This document shows, piece by piece, positions 1 through 5,219 of a stretch of DNA of 5,563 nt (position 1 is its first letter; every line of letters starts with the position of its first letter). The stretch lies in the NCBI GenBank assembly GCA_003175865.1, contig PSRF01000289.1, positions 1 to 5,563 of the forward strand. Reading direction: 5' to 3'. Origin of the DNA: Blastocatellia bacterium (GTDB lineage: Bacteria > Acidobacteriota > Blastocatellia > Pyrinomonadales > Pyrinomonadaceae). The position numbers were made by a program, and so were the translations under genes. Below the pieces are notes generated by a model. The model made no database searches and was not told the origin of the DNA. It saw only the letters and a program-made list of their open reading frames with translations.

Positions 1-350
1 GCGGAAGGTCGCATGAACGATTCCGGGTGAGTTTCAGCGCCAAAATGAAAATGAGGTGCTAGCGTGTGTTCGAACAGTTGAATCAGGAGGTACCCTGCAA
101 GCAGCAGCGTCATTGCTCCGACAACTGACCGCGGCGTTGGTCCAGGCATCGTTTCGCTCCAGATATTTATCGTTTCTGGAACGATTTCAATAAAGATCGC
201 TGCGAGCATGAACCCTGCGCCCAGGGCGACGAGATACTTCAAAAATCGTTCTCCGAGGCGATGCGCTCCCGACTTCACCAGAACAATCCCCCCGACGACA
301 TTTGCTCCAGCCGCCAGTAATCCAAAAAGAAGAAGACCGGTGAGCTGCAT
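1..350 (-). CDS. ZIP-family divalent metal transporter, N-terminal part (runs off the left edge)
   Basis: The reverse strand is open from an ATG at 350-348 to the window edge, giving 116 residues with no stop. A TGA lies directly before this ATG in frame, so it is the earliest possible start. The peptide is membrane-like. TM1 spans about residues 3-23 (starting MQLTGLLLFGLLAAGANVVG). TM2 spans about 36-58 and carries the GAGFMLAAIFIEIVPE stretch, which matches the conserved 'G..LA..F.e..PE' segment of ZIP proteins. TM3 spans about 74-95 and ends in GYLLIQLFEH. A His-rich loop follows (HTLAPHFHFGAETHPE), where ZIP proteins usually have a His-rich variable loop between TM3 and TM4. Family knowledge: ZIP/ZupT proteins import Zn, Fe or Mn across the inner membrane using His and Glu in TM4 and TM5, which lie outside this window. 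Substrate cannot be told. The gene is divergent from mraZ and is probably unrelated in function. A weak GGATTGAG lies upstream, but no clear ribosome binding site is visible. Confidence 0.8.
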   Translation of the reverse strand, partial: MQLTGLLLFGLLAAGANVVGGIVLVKSGAHRLGERFLKYLVALGAGFMLAAIFIEIVPETINIWSETMPGPTPRSVVGAMTLLLAGYLLIQLFEHTLAPHFHFGAETHPESFMRPS

Positions 351-413
351 TCAGTCGTGACTCAATCCATGGAATGTCATAGTGGCGGGCCAATATACAA
401 CATGGAGTCGTTC

Positions 414-437
414 AGAGTTCAAAGTTTAGAGTTCAAA
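414..437. repeat. Two tandem copies of AGAGTTCAAA at 14-bp spacing
   Basis: AGAGTTCAAA occurs at 414-423 and again at 428-437, separated by GTTT, giving a 14-bp period. The inverted form TTTGAACTC appears at 1152-1160, at the end of mraZ. There it starts another array with the same 14-bp period. The two intergenic regions therefore appear to carry related low-complexity repeats. Function unknown; the repeat may be a remnant of a dispersed genomic repeat. Confidence 0.6.
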
Positions 438-567
438 CCTGGTGTGTGCGCGCTTCCAACTCCAGGGCGGACCAAGTTTGATTCTGAACAAGGCTACGGT
501 TCGCGAACGCGAAGCGCCGACAGTGCTCTAGCGTCAGAAATCTCCCAAAGGAATTACAAGTTAACTA

Positions 568-596
568 TTGACACGTACGGGGTGGCAGCGTAGTAT
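568..596 (+). promoter_or_regulatory. Predicted sigma70-type promoter of the mraZ/dcw operon
   Basis: A perfect -35 box TTGACA at 568-573 is followed by exactly 17 bp and a -10 box TAGTAT at 591-596 (4 of 6 matches to TATAAT). The predicted transcription start is near 603, giving a leader of roughly 110 nt before the mraZ ATG at 716. Its position directly upstream of the candidate MraZ operator supports it as the main operon promoter. The consensus is that of E. coli sigma70, and its use in this organism is inferred. Confidence 0.65.
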
Positions 597-603
597 CCGG
601 CGC

Positions 604-702
604 GGGTGGTCAAAAGTGGTCGGAAGTGGGTCCAACCGTTTAGCAACACCGATCATGAGTACTCTTTTCCAATTAGGCCACCCACCAATGTCTCTCTTGA
701 TC
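604..702 (+). other. Possible folded leader of the mraZ transcript
   Basis: Two pairings are possible in the predicted leader. GATCATGAG (651-659) pairs with CTCTTGATC (694-702) with one T-T mismatch, ending just before the weak ribosome binding site. GGGTGGTC (604-611, over the first operator unit) can pair with GGCCACCC (676-683) through eight pairs including one G-U. These are short helices with long loops and may be chance. No known riboswitch class is recognised. Confidence 0.2.
607..631 (+). promoter_or_regulatory. Candidate MraZ operator (three TGG(T/G) repeats, 10-bp period)
   Basis: Three units, TGGTC (607-611), TGGTC (617-621) and TGGGT (627-631), are each separated by exactly 5 bp, so they lie on one face of the helix. 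Extended by one base, each starts with GTGG (606, 616, 626). Established knowledge: E. coli MraZ binds three TGGGN repeats separated by 5-bp spacers near its own operon promoter. Spacing, orientation, copy number and location are the same here, while the fourth base differs in two units. The array starts about 11 bp after the -10 box, which fits autorepression of the mraZ operon. Binding is inferred. Confidence 0.75.
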
Positions 703-715
703 AGGTTAGGCAAAC

Positions 716-1156
716 ATGCTCCGGGGCAATTACACGGCACGTATCGATGTCAAAGGTCGTCTCAAAGTGCCGACTGAGTTCAGACGTCTGATCGAAGAGA
801 AACACGGCAAGGACTTCTATATCACAAGTTTGACAGGCGAGTGCGTTCGGATTTATCCGCTGCCGGAATGGGAATCGATTGAACAGCGATTATCGCTCCT
901 GCCTTCAATGGATCCCGCTCGGCGAAAGTTCCTTGATAGAACGAACTATTACGGTCAGCAGTCAACGATTGACGGACAGGGTCGCTTGTTGATTCACCCG
1001 TTGCTAAGAAAAAGCGCAGAGGTAGTCGGCGATGTTGCGGTGCTTGGGTATCTAACATACCTGGAGGTTTGGGAACTGGATCGATTCAAGGCGCGGATGT
1101 TGGCTGATCCCTACACGGAAGAGGACGAAGCTGCGATTGCAAGGTTAGGCATTTGA
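716..1156 (+). CDS. mraZ: Transcriptional regulator MraZ
   Basis: This 146-residue protein is the usual first gene of the dcw cluster and a DNA-binding regulator that typically controls its own operon. It has the two tandem SpoVT-AbrB half-domains of MraZ. The first begins [19 protein letters not shown], with the DxxGR motif at residues 11-15. The second carries [13 protein letters not shown], with DGQGR at 86-90, followed by LEVWELDRF near 116-124. Family members form ring-shaped oligomers that bind arrays of short repeats, and such an array lies at 607-631. Length is normal for the family (about 140-150). The ATG at 716 gives the conserved MLRG/MFRG-type start, and a weak AGG lies 5 bases upstream. 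The stop codon (1154-1156) falls inside the first unit of the repeat that follows, so the last few residues may have been altered by that repeat. Identification is firm. Confidence 0.96.
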   Translation: MLRGNYTARIDVKGRLKVPTEFRRLIEEKHGKDFYITSLTGECVRIYPLPEWESIEQRLSLLPSMDPARRKFLDRTNYYGQQSTIDGQGRLLIHPLLRKSAEVVGDVAVLGYLTYLEVWELDRFKARMLADPYTEEDEAAIARLGI

Positions 1157-1248
1157 ACTCGGTACTTTGTTCTTTGAACTTTGTTCCTGATGTCAAGTTG
1201 AGTCTGAAATGCAAAGTACGAAGCACAAAGTACGCAGTACAAAGCACC
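1152..1248. repeat. Imperfect inverted repeat made of 14-bp-periodic units; possible terminator or attenuator
   Basis: The left arm has TTTG(A/T)(A/T)C units starting at 1152, 1166 and 1180. The right arm has CAAAG(T/C)AC units starting at 1212, 1226 and 1240. All are exactly 14 bp apart. The arms are complementary: 1161-1186 can pair with 1248-1223, with about 20 Watson-Crick pairs, one T-G wobble and five mismatches, around a loop of 36 nt. This includes a perfect TACTTTG-type core (GTACTTTGT 1162-1170 is also complementary to ACAAAGTAC 1225-1233 in an alternative register). The base of the stem is GG/CC and is followed by TG and six Ts (1251-1256), resembling an intrinsic terminator. It lies between mraZ and rsmH and could reduce read-through. 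A palindromic dispersed repeat is an equal possibility. Confidence 0.6.
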
Positions 1249-1260
1249 TGTTTTTTGAAA

Positions 1261-1274
1261 GATCTTTGAAGATC
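1261..1274. repeat. Short perfect palindrome GATCTT-TG-AAGATC
   Basis: GATCTT (1261-1266) and AAGATC (1269-1274) are perfect inverted copies around TG. It sits 9-15 bp before the candidate rsmH starts, directly after the T-run. It could be a regulator half-site pair or a tiny hairpin near the ribosome binding region, but a 6-bp arm is easily produced by chance. Confidence 0.3.
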
Positions 1275-1282
1275 ACGGGGCG

Positions 1283-2251
1283 GTGGTGATGGCTGCGCCT
1301 TTGGGGGGCATGGGCGCGCCCCATCGCCCCGTGCTGCTACAAGAGACCATGAAGTTCCTTGCTCCCGAGCGAGGAGGACTCTTCGTTGATTGCACGGTTG
1401 GCCTGGGTGGTCACAGCGAGGCGATTCTCAACTCTTCCGAGAGCACGAGAGTCCTTGGTATTGATCGTGATCCGTCGGCACTCGAATTTGCCCAGCGACG
1501 GTTGGCGAACTTTGGTGAGCGTTTTCGTGCGGTCCACGCAAACTTTCGCGACATTAGAGAAATACTTCGCCGCGAAGGTGAACTTGGAGCCGATGGGATT
1601 CTCGCCGATCTCGGTGTTTCATCACTGCAGTTTGATTCACCAGACCGCGGTTTTAGCTTTCGGTTTGACGCGCCTTTGGACATGCGAATGGATCCAACCC
1701 AAGGTGAGACAGCCGCGGACTTACTCTTACGACTTTCGGAAACGGAAATAGCGAACATCATCTTTGAATTTGGTGAAGAGCGACACTCACGTCGCATAGC
1801 ACGTCGTATCGTCGAAAGGCGTGAACAGGGAAGTCCCATCACTACGACGAAAGAGCTCACTGATTTGATAGAGAAGAGCGCCGGTGCTCGAAAGCGAGGA
1901 CAGATTCACCCGGCCACTCGCACCTTTCAGGCGTTGCGAATCGCAGTCAACCAGGAACTGGAAGGGCTAGCAGAATTTGTTGGAACAGCAGTTGATCTTT
2001 TGAATCCAAACGGTCACTTCGTCACGATCAGTTTTCATTCGCTTGAAGATCGGACAGTGAAACGTGAACTGCGGAAGCTTTCCGGTAATTGCGAATGTCC
2101 GCCCCGTTTGCCGGTTTGCGTTTGCGGTGCGCGACGAGTGGTGGAGTTACTGAATCGGCGTCCGCTTACTCCTTCGGACGACGAGATTGAAAAGAACCCG
2201 CGTGCGCGAAGCGCTAAGTTGAGAGCAGCGCGCAAGCTTCAAGAATCCTGA
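1283..2251 (+). CDS. rsmH: 16S rRNA (cytosine(1402)-N(4))-methyltransferase RsmH
   Basis: RsmH (MraW) uses S-adenosylmethionine to methylate N4 of C1402 in 16S rRNA, in the cytoplasm on the 30S subunit. Family motifs are all present: HRPVLLQE near the N-terminus (14-21), the SAM-binding GLGGHSEAIL (40-49), the acidic DRDPSAL (61-67), ADLGVSSLQFDSPDRGFSF (108-126), HPATRTFQALRIAVNQEL (209-226), ISFHSLEDRTVK (249-260) and the C-terminal LNRRPLTPSDDEI with RSAKLR. A four-cysteine group, C270, C272, C279 and C281, occurs in the C-terminal part; similar CxC clusters are seen in many RsmH proteins and could bind metal. Start choice is uncertain: GTG 1283, GTG 1286, ATG 1289 and ATG 1310 are all in frame. 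ATG 1310 (MGAPHRPVLL) gives the length nearest to the family. ATG 1289 has GGGG 8 bases upstream. The gene is 22 bp before ftsL. Function is secure. Confidence 0.96.
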   Translation: MVMAAPLGGMGAPHRPVLLQETMKFLAPERGGLFVDCTVGLGGHSEAILNSSESTRVLGIDRDPSALEFAQRRLANFGERFRAVHANFRDIREILRREGELGADGILADLGVSSLQFDSPDRGFSFRFDAPLDMRMDPTQGETAADLLLRLSETEIANIIFEFGEERHSRRIARRIVERREQGSPITTTKELTDLIEKSAGARKRGQIHPATRTFQALRIAVNQELEGLAEFVGTAVDLLNPNGHFVTISFHSLEDRTVKRELRKLSGNCECPPRLPVCVCGARRVVELLNRRPLTPSDDEIEKNPRARSAKLRAARKLQES

Positions 2252-2273
2252 TGTACGTCAAGAGGTTAATCCG

Positions 2274-2657
2274 ATGAACAGGTTTCCAGGAGAGCAGCGC
2301 AACGCAAAGATCCGTCGGGCACGCGACGTGAGCGCACTTTCGCGACTCGCACTTCTTCTTTTCTGCGGCTTTGTCTTGGCTGGTGGATTTGTCTTCGCCG
2401 CACAACAACACTTCGCCGCTGTTAATTATGGCTATCGGAACGAAAGCCTGCGCAACGAGCGCCAACGACTACTCGAAGAACGGCAACAGTTATCACTCGA
2501 ACGAGATCGCTTGTCAGCCCCAGCTCGATTAGAACCCGCAGCGCGTGCGTTGGGATTAAAGCCGGCGACTGCCGGTCAAATCTTGACCGCGCAATCGAAG
2601 CCCGTACAGGAGACAGCGCAGTCAGTTGCTCCTCAGAAGCGCGGGTCATCAAGGTGA
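2274..2657 (+). CDS. ftsL: Cell division protein FtsL
   Basis: The product is a small single-pass membrane protein of 127 residues with FtsL/DivIC architecture. It has a basic cytoplasmic tail (1-20, with KIRRAR), one TM helix (about 21-43), then a charged coiled coil (about 53-82: NESLRNERQRLLEERQQLSL). The segment ARLEPAARALGLKPATAGQI (84-103) matches the conserved region after the coiled coil in this family. FtsL partners with FtsB/DivIC and FtsQ in the divisome and helps activate FtsW-FtsI. FtsL is poorly conserved, so the identification rests on this architecture and on its place between rsmH and ftsI. AAGAGG at 2260-2265 lies 8 bases before the ATG and fixes the start. The tail after residue 105 is rich in Q, S and P and is probably disordered. 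Confidence 0.88.
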   Translation: MNRFPGEQRNAKIRRARDVSALSRLALLLFCGFVLAGGFVFAAQQHFAAVNYGYRNESLRNERQRLLEERQQLSLERDRLSAPARLEPAARALGLKPATAGQILTAQSKPVQETAQSVAPQKRGSSR

Positions 2658-2740
2658 CGAACTTGCAGGGTAAGGGATCCATCAGGTCATACAACTGCCG
2701 GCGTCCTCATCGCGTTCGAGTAGGAAGGGATACAAGTTAG

Positions 2741-4813
2741 GTGATGTTGGCACGCCTTGTTGCGCAAACAAAATCCAGACCAGATGTCTCAATGAGCCGC
2801 GCACTTTGGGTCGCGGCTTTTATCGCTTTCTGGATGGTTGCTGTTTCTGCGCGCCTCGTTTACTTGCAAGTATCGCAACACGACGGATTGGTTGAGCGCG
2901 CAAAACAACAACAGCAAAACGCACTCGAAACCTCTGCACAACGTGGCGACATTTTGGATCGCCAGGGAAGACAACTTGCGCGAAGTGTTGACACGGTTTC
3001 GCTTTTTATCGATCCCGAACCAAAACTGCAACCTGAGGATCTGGAATGCACAGCGTTCTACGTAGCGAGGACGCTGGGTTTGAAGTTTGAAGATCTCGCC
3101 AAGGAGTTGAAGGACGCACAAGCGAACAATCGACGCTTTGTTTGGATCGCAAGAAGGTTGGATACGAATCTCGTCAGTAGTCTTTTTCAGATGAACCTGC
3201 CTGGTCTTGGTTTTCATCAGGAGCCCAAACGTTACTACCCAAATGGATCACTAGCCTCACACGTGCTCGGGTTTGTCAGTATCGATGGTGACGGGCAAGC
3301 GGGATTGGAAAAGGTTTACAACACGCGAATCAATGGTGAACCCGGTCAAGTATTTTTTGAGAAGGACGCGACTGGGAAGCCGTACGAAAGTTTTGAAATT
3401 TCGTCAAAGCCAGGCCAGACAGTTGTTCTAACGATCGATCAGTCGATTCAGTATGAAGTTGAGCGCGCCTTGCAGGCGGCGGTTGAGCGCTCGCACGCGA
3501 AGTCAGGATCAGCCATTGTGCTTAACCCACGCAATGGGGAAATTCTTGCGCTCGCGAATGCGCCTACATTTGATCCAAACAATCTGAGCGCTTCACCAGC
3601 TGAGGCAAGAAGAAACTGGGCGCTCGAGAATGTTTATGAACCGGGCTCTACTTTCAAGATCGTTGCGTACTCCGCAGCAATCGAGAAGAAACTGGCGAAA
3701 CCTGATGACCGAATTGACTGTCTGATGGGGGCAATTACTGTTGCTGGTCGCTTGATTCACGATGGTCATCGATACGGCGTGTTAACACTCAGAGAGGCAC
3801 TGGCGAAATCAAGCAATGTTGCGGCGATCAAACTTGGGCTGCGCGTTGGCGATGAGGGAATGTACGACTTCATCACGCGTTTTGGTTTTGGCTCGCGCAC
3901 TGGAATTGAGTTGCCAGCGGAGACTGCCGGCATTGTGCGCAAAGTCGACCGTTGGCAGCCATCATCGATCGGTTCAATCGCTATGGGCCAAGAAGTTGGA
4001 GTCACGCCGGTGCAAGTGGCTGCAGCCTTCGGAGCATTGGCAAATGACGGAATCAGGATCTCTCCACATGTTGTTCGCGAGACGCGAAACGCCGCAGGTG
4101 TAGTGACTTATCAGGCGCAACCCGATCAACGACGAGTTGTTAGTGCTGAAACAGCAATTACCCTACGTGGAATGCTTGAAGGTGTGACACTAAACGGAAC
4201 CGCGAAAAGGGCTCAGCTTGATGGCTACTCGGCGGCCGGGAAGACGGGAACGGCACAGAAGATCGATCCGAAGACTCGCACATATTCAAAAACAAAGTAC
4301 GTGGGATCTTTTGTTGGCTTCGCTCCCGTTAGTAATCCGCAGGTCGTGATCATTGTGGTGATGGACGAACCAACAGGCGCTTATCACGGTGGCGATGTTG
4401 CCGCCCCTGTGTTCCGCGAGATTGCAGAGCAGATCCTTCCGGACCTCGGCGTGATGCCTGACATTGAAACGAAGTCTGCCCCGGACTTAATTGCCCAGGT
4501 TGATCCAGAAAATTCATCAAGAGTACGAGACGAGCAGAAGCGTGTCAGCGACGAACGGAAGGCCACATTGCCTACCGTGGCTAACAACGGCAGTCGAAGC
4601 GGAGAAGTTGTCTATGCAGTTGCAGCAAACAAATCGATCCTGATGCCGGATTTACGTGGGCGCAGCGTGCGCGATGTTGCCCGTACCTGCGCCCAACTTG
4701 GGCTGCAGATGGAGACGCGCGGTGAAGGTCGCGTGTGGAAGCAGGACCCTGCACCAGGTAGTGAAGTAAGTAGTGGTCAAGTTGTTTACCTCGATTTTGG
4801 CAGGGCCAATTGA
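2741..4813 (+). CDS. ftsI: Septal peptidoglycan transpeptidase FtsI (class B penicillin-binding protein) with C-terminal PASTA domain
   Basis: This 690-residue D,D-transpeptidase cross-links septal peptidoglycan in the periplasm with FtsW as glycosyltransferase partner. Domains in order: a cytoplasmic tail, a TM helix (about 20-43), the dimerisation/pedestal domain beginning RGDILDRQGRQLA (68-80), the transpeptidase domain (about 255-565), a charged linker (about 570-630), and one PASTA domain (about 634-686, starting MPDLRGRSVRDVA). All three active-site motifs are present: SxxK with S303 and K306 in PGSTFKIV, SxN at 357-359 (SSN), and KTG at 501-503 in AGKTGTAQ. GTG 2741 directly follows an in-frame TAG and is the first possible start. 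ATG 2744 and ATG 2792 (MSRALW, just before the TM helix) are alternatives. GGAAGGGA at 2723-2730 lies about 10 bases before GTG 2741. An 83-bp gap separates it from ftsL. E. coli FtsI lacks PASTA, whereas SpoVD- and PBP2x-like proteins have one or two. Confidence 0.95.
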   Translation: MMLARLVAQTKSRPDVSMSRALWVAAFIAFWMVAVSARLVYLQVSQHDGLVERAKQQQQNALETSAQRGDILDRQGRQLARSVDTVSLFIDPEPKLQPEDLECTAFYVARTLGLKFEDLAKELKDAQANNRRFVWIARRLDTNLVSSLFQMNLPGLGFHQEPKRYYPNGSLASHVLGFVSIDGDGQAGLEKVYNTRINGEPGQVFFEKDATGKPYESFEISSKPGQTVVLTIDQSIQYEVERALQAAVERSHAKSGSAIVLNPRNGEILALANAPTFDPNNLSASPAEARRNWALENVYEPGSTFKIVAYSAAIEKKLAKPDDRIDCLMGAITVAGRLIHDGHRYGVLTLREALAKSSNVAAIKLGLRVGDEGMYDFITRFGFGSRTGIELPAETAGIVRKVDRWQPSSIGSIAMGQEVGVTPVQVAAAFGALANDGIRISPHVVRETRNAAGVVTYQAQPDQRRVVSAETAITLRGMLEGVTLNGTAKRAQLDGYSAAGKTGTAQKIDPKTRTYSKTKYVGSFVGFAPVSNPQVVIIVVMDEPTGAYHGGDVAAPVFREIAEQILPDLGVMPDIETKSAPDLIAQVDPENSSRVRDEQKRVSDERKATLPTVANNGSRSGEVVYAVAANKSILMPDLRGRSVRDVARTCAQLGLQMETRGEGRVWKQDPAPGSEVSSGQVVYLDFGRAN

Positions 4814-4913
4814 AACGGTTAGTCGCTTCAAATCGAACGCGACGATAGCGCAGCGATAACAAAGAGTTTTGCCGCCTGCGCTCCGGCTGAATTCCCCCGT
4901 GGAGTAGGTAAAA

Positions 4914-5219
4914 ATGAGCACCCGACCAACCTTGGATGAAGAAGGGCTGGAAAATGACGTAAGATACGGCATTGCCGACTGCAGGAAACGCTTACGCAGC
5001 CAGCGTGCAACCCTCCGGACGCAGCATCCCCACCCGACAGTAGGGTCCAGCGGTGAGAAGGTTTCGGCTCGCGGTGTTGAAAGTTACGCCGAAATACTGG
5101 CAACCGTTTCCATGAGCCAAAGTTCACTCGCGAAGCTCGTTGAGTGTCTGCTCGAGCCCGCAGATAACAGGCCGCAGCCGAAAGAACTCCTAAAGAGGGA
5201 AGAGGCCGTAATCACGTGA
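4914..5219 (+). CDS. Hypothetical small protein between ftsI and murF
   Basis: I do not recognise this 101-residue protein. It begins MSTRPTLDEEGLENDV, has a basic middle (RKRLRSQRATLRTQ, about 24-37), a Gly/Ser/Pro-containing linker (about 38-53), and a probable helical C-terminal half (AEILATVSMSQSSLAKLVE, 59-77, then KELLKREEAV). There is no signal peptide or TM helix, so it is probably cytoplasmic; it has two Cys (23 and 78). Evidence for a real gene: GGAG at 4901-4904 lies 9 bases before the ATG, TAGG lies 5 bases before it, and its TGA overlaps the murF GTG by 4 bp (GTGA), a typical coupled-translation junction in an operon. It follows ftsI by 100 bp and sits where murE is usually found. 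A role in division or wall synthesis is suggested by position only. Reverse-strand open frames over the same region look like shadows. Confidence 0.6.
   Translation: MSTRPTLDEEGLENDVRYGIADCRKRLRSQRATLRTQHPHPTVGSSGEKVSARGVESYAEILATVSMSQSSLAKLVECLLEPADNRPQPKELLKREEAVIT

Larger units (their letters stand above)
351..715. other. Divergent intergenic region between the ZIP gene and mraZ
   Basis: This 365-bp stretch separates two divergent genes and holds no convincing gene. Short open frames in it encode low-complexity, unrecognisable peptides, and one runs into mraZ in another frame. From left to right it holds a tandem AGAGTTCAAA repeat (414-437), a sigma70-like promoter pointing at mraZ (568-596), a three-unit candidate MraZ operator (607-631), and a leader of about 110 nt with possible secondary structure. 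The mraZ ribosome binding site is weak: TTAGG at 706-710, five bases before the ATG. No good promoter for the leftward ZIP gene was identified. Confidence 0.7.

Noticed and set aside
187..393. Reverse-strand 68-aa open frame overlapping the ZIP gene
   Set aside because: It lies in a different frame from the clearly membrane-like ZIP reading frame (350 to 1), and its peptide is Arg/Ser-rich in the way shadow frames often are.
392..422. Possible leftward promoter for the ZIP gene (TATATT from 397-392, TTGAAC from 422-417)
   Set aside because: The -10 is fair but the -35 matches only 4 of 6 and the spacer is 19 bp; the -35 also falls in the repeat. Too weak to list as a feature.
357..593. Open frame of 78 codons on the + strand in the intergenic region
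   Set aside because: It spans the AGAGTTCAAA repeat and the promoter boxes, has no ribosome binding site, and the peptide is not recognisable. Chance open frame.
568..777. Two + strand open frames (568-777 and 606-791) running into mraZ
   Set aside because: They overlap the -35/-10 boxes, the operator and the start of mraZ in other frames, and the peptides show no family features.
1152..1259. TTTGAA at both ends of the inverted repeat (1152-1157 and 1254-1259) as a target-site duplication
   Set aside because: The word belongs to the low-complexity repeat itself and recurs at 1174, so it is not good evidence of insertion.
1411..1860. Long reverse-strand open frame (149 aa) within rsmH
   Set aside because: RsmH motifs are complete on the + strand. 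The antisense peptide is Ser/Arg-rich and looks like a shadow of the coding frame.
2789..3217. Reverse-strand 142-aa open frame within ftsI
   Set aside because: It lies opposite well-supported FtsI coding sequence (TM helix and pedestal domain) and has no recognisable features.
4847..4882. AGCGCAG / CTGCGCT inverted repeat after ftsI
   Set aside because: Only 7 bp with a 22-nt loop and no T-run, so it is not convincing as a terminator.
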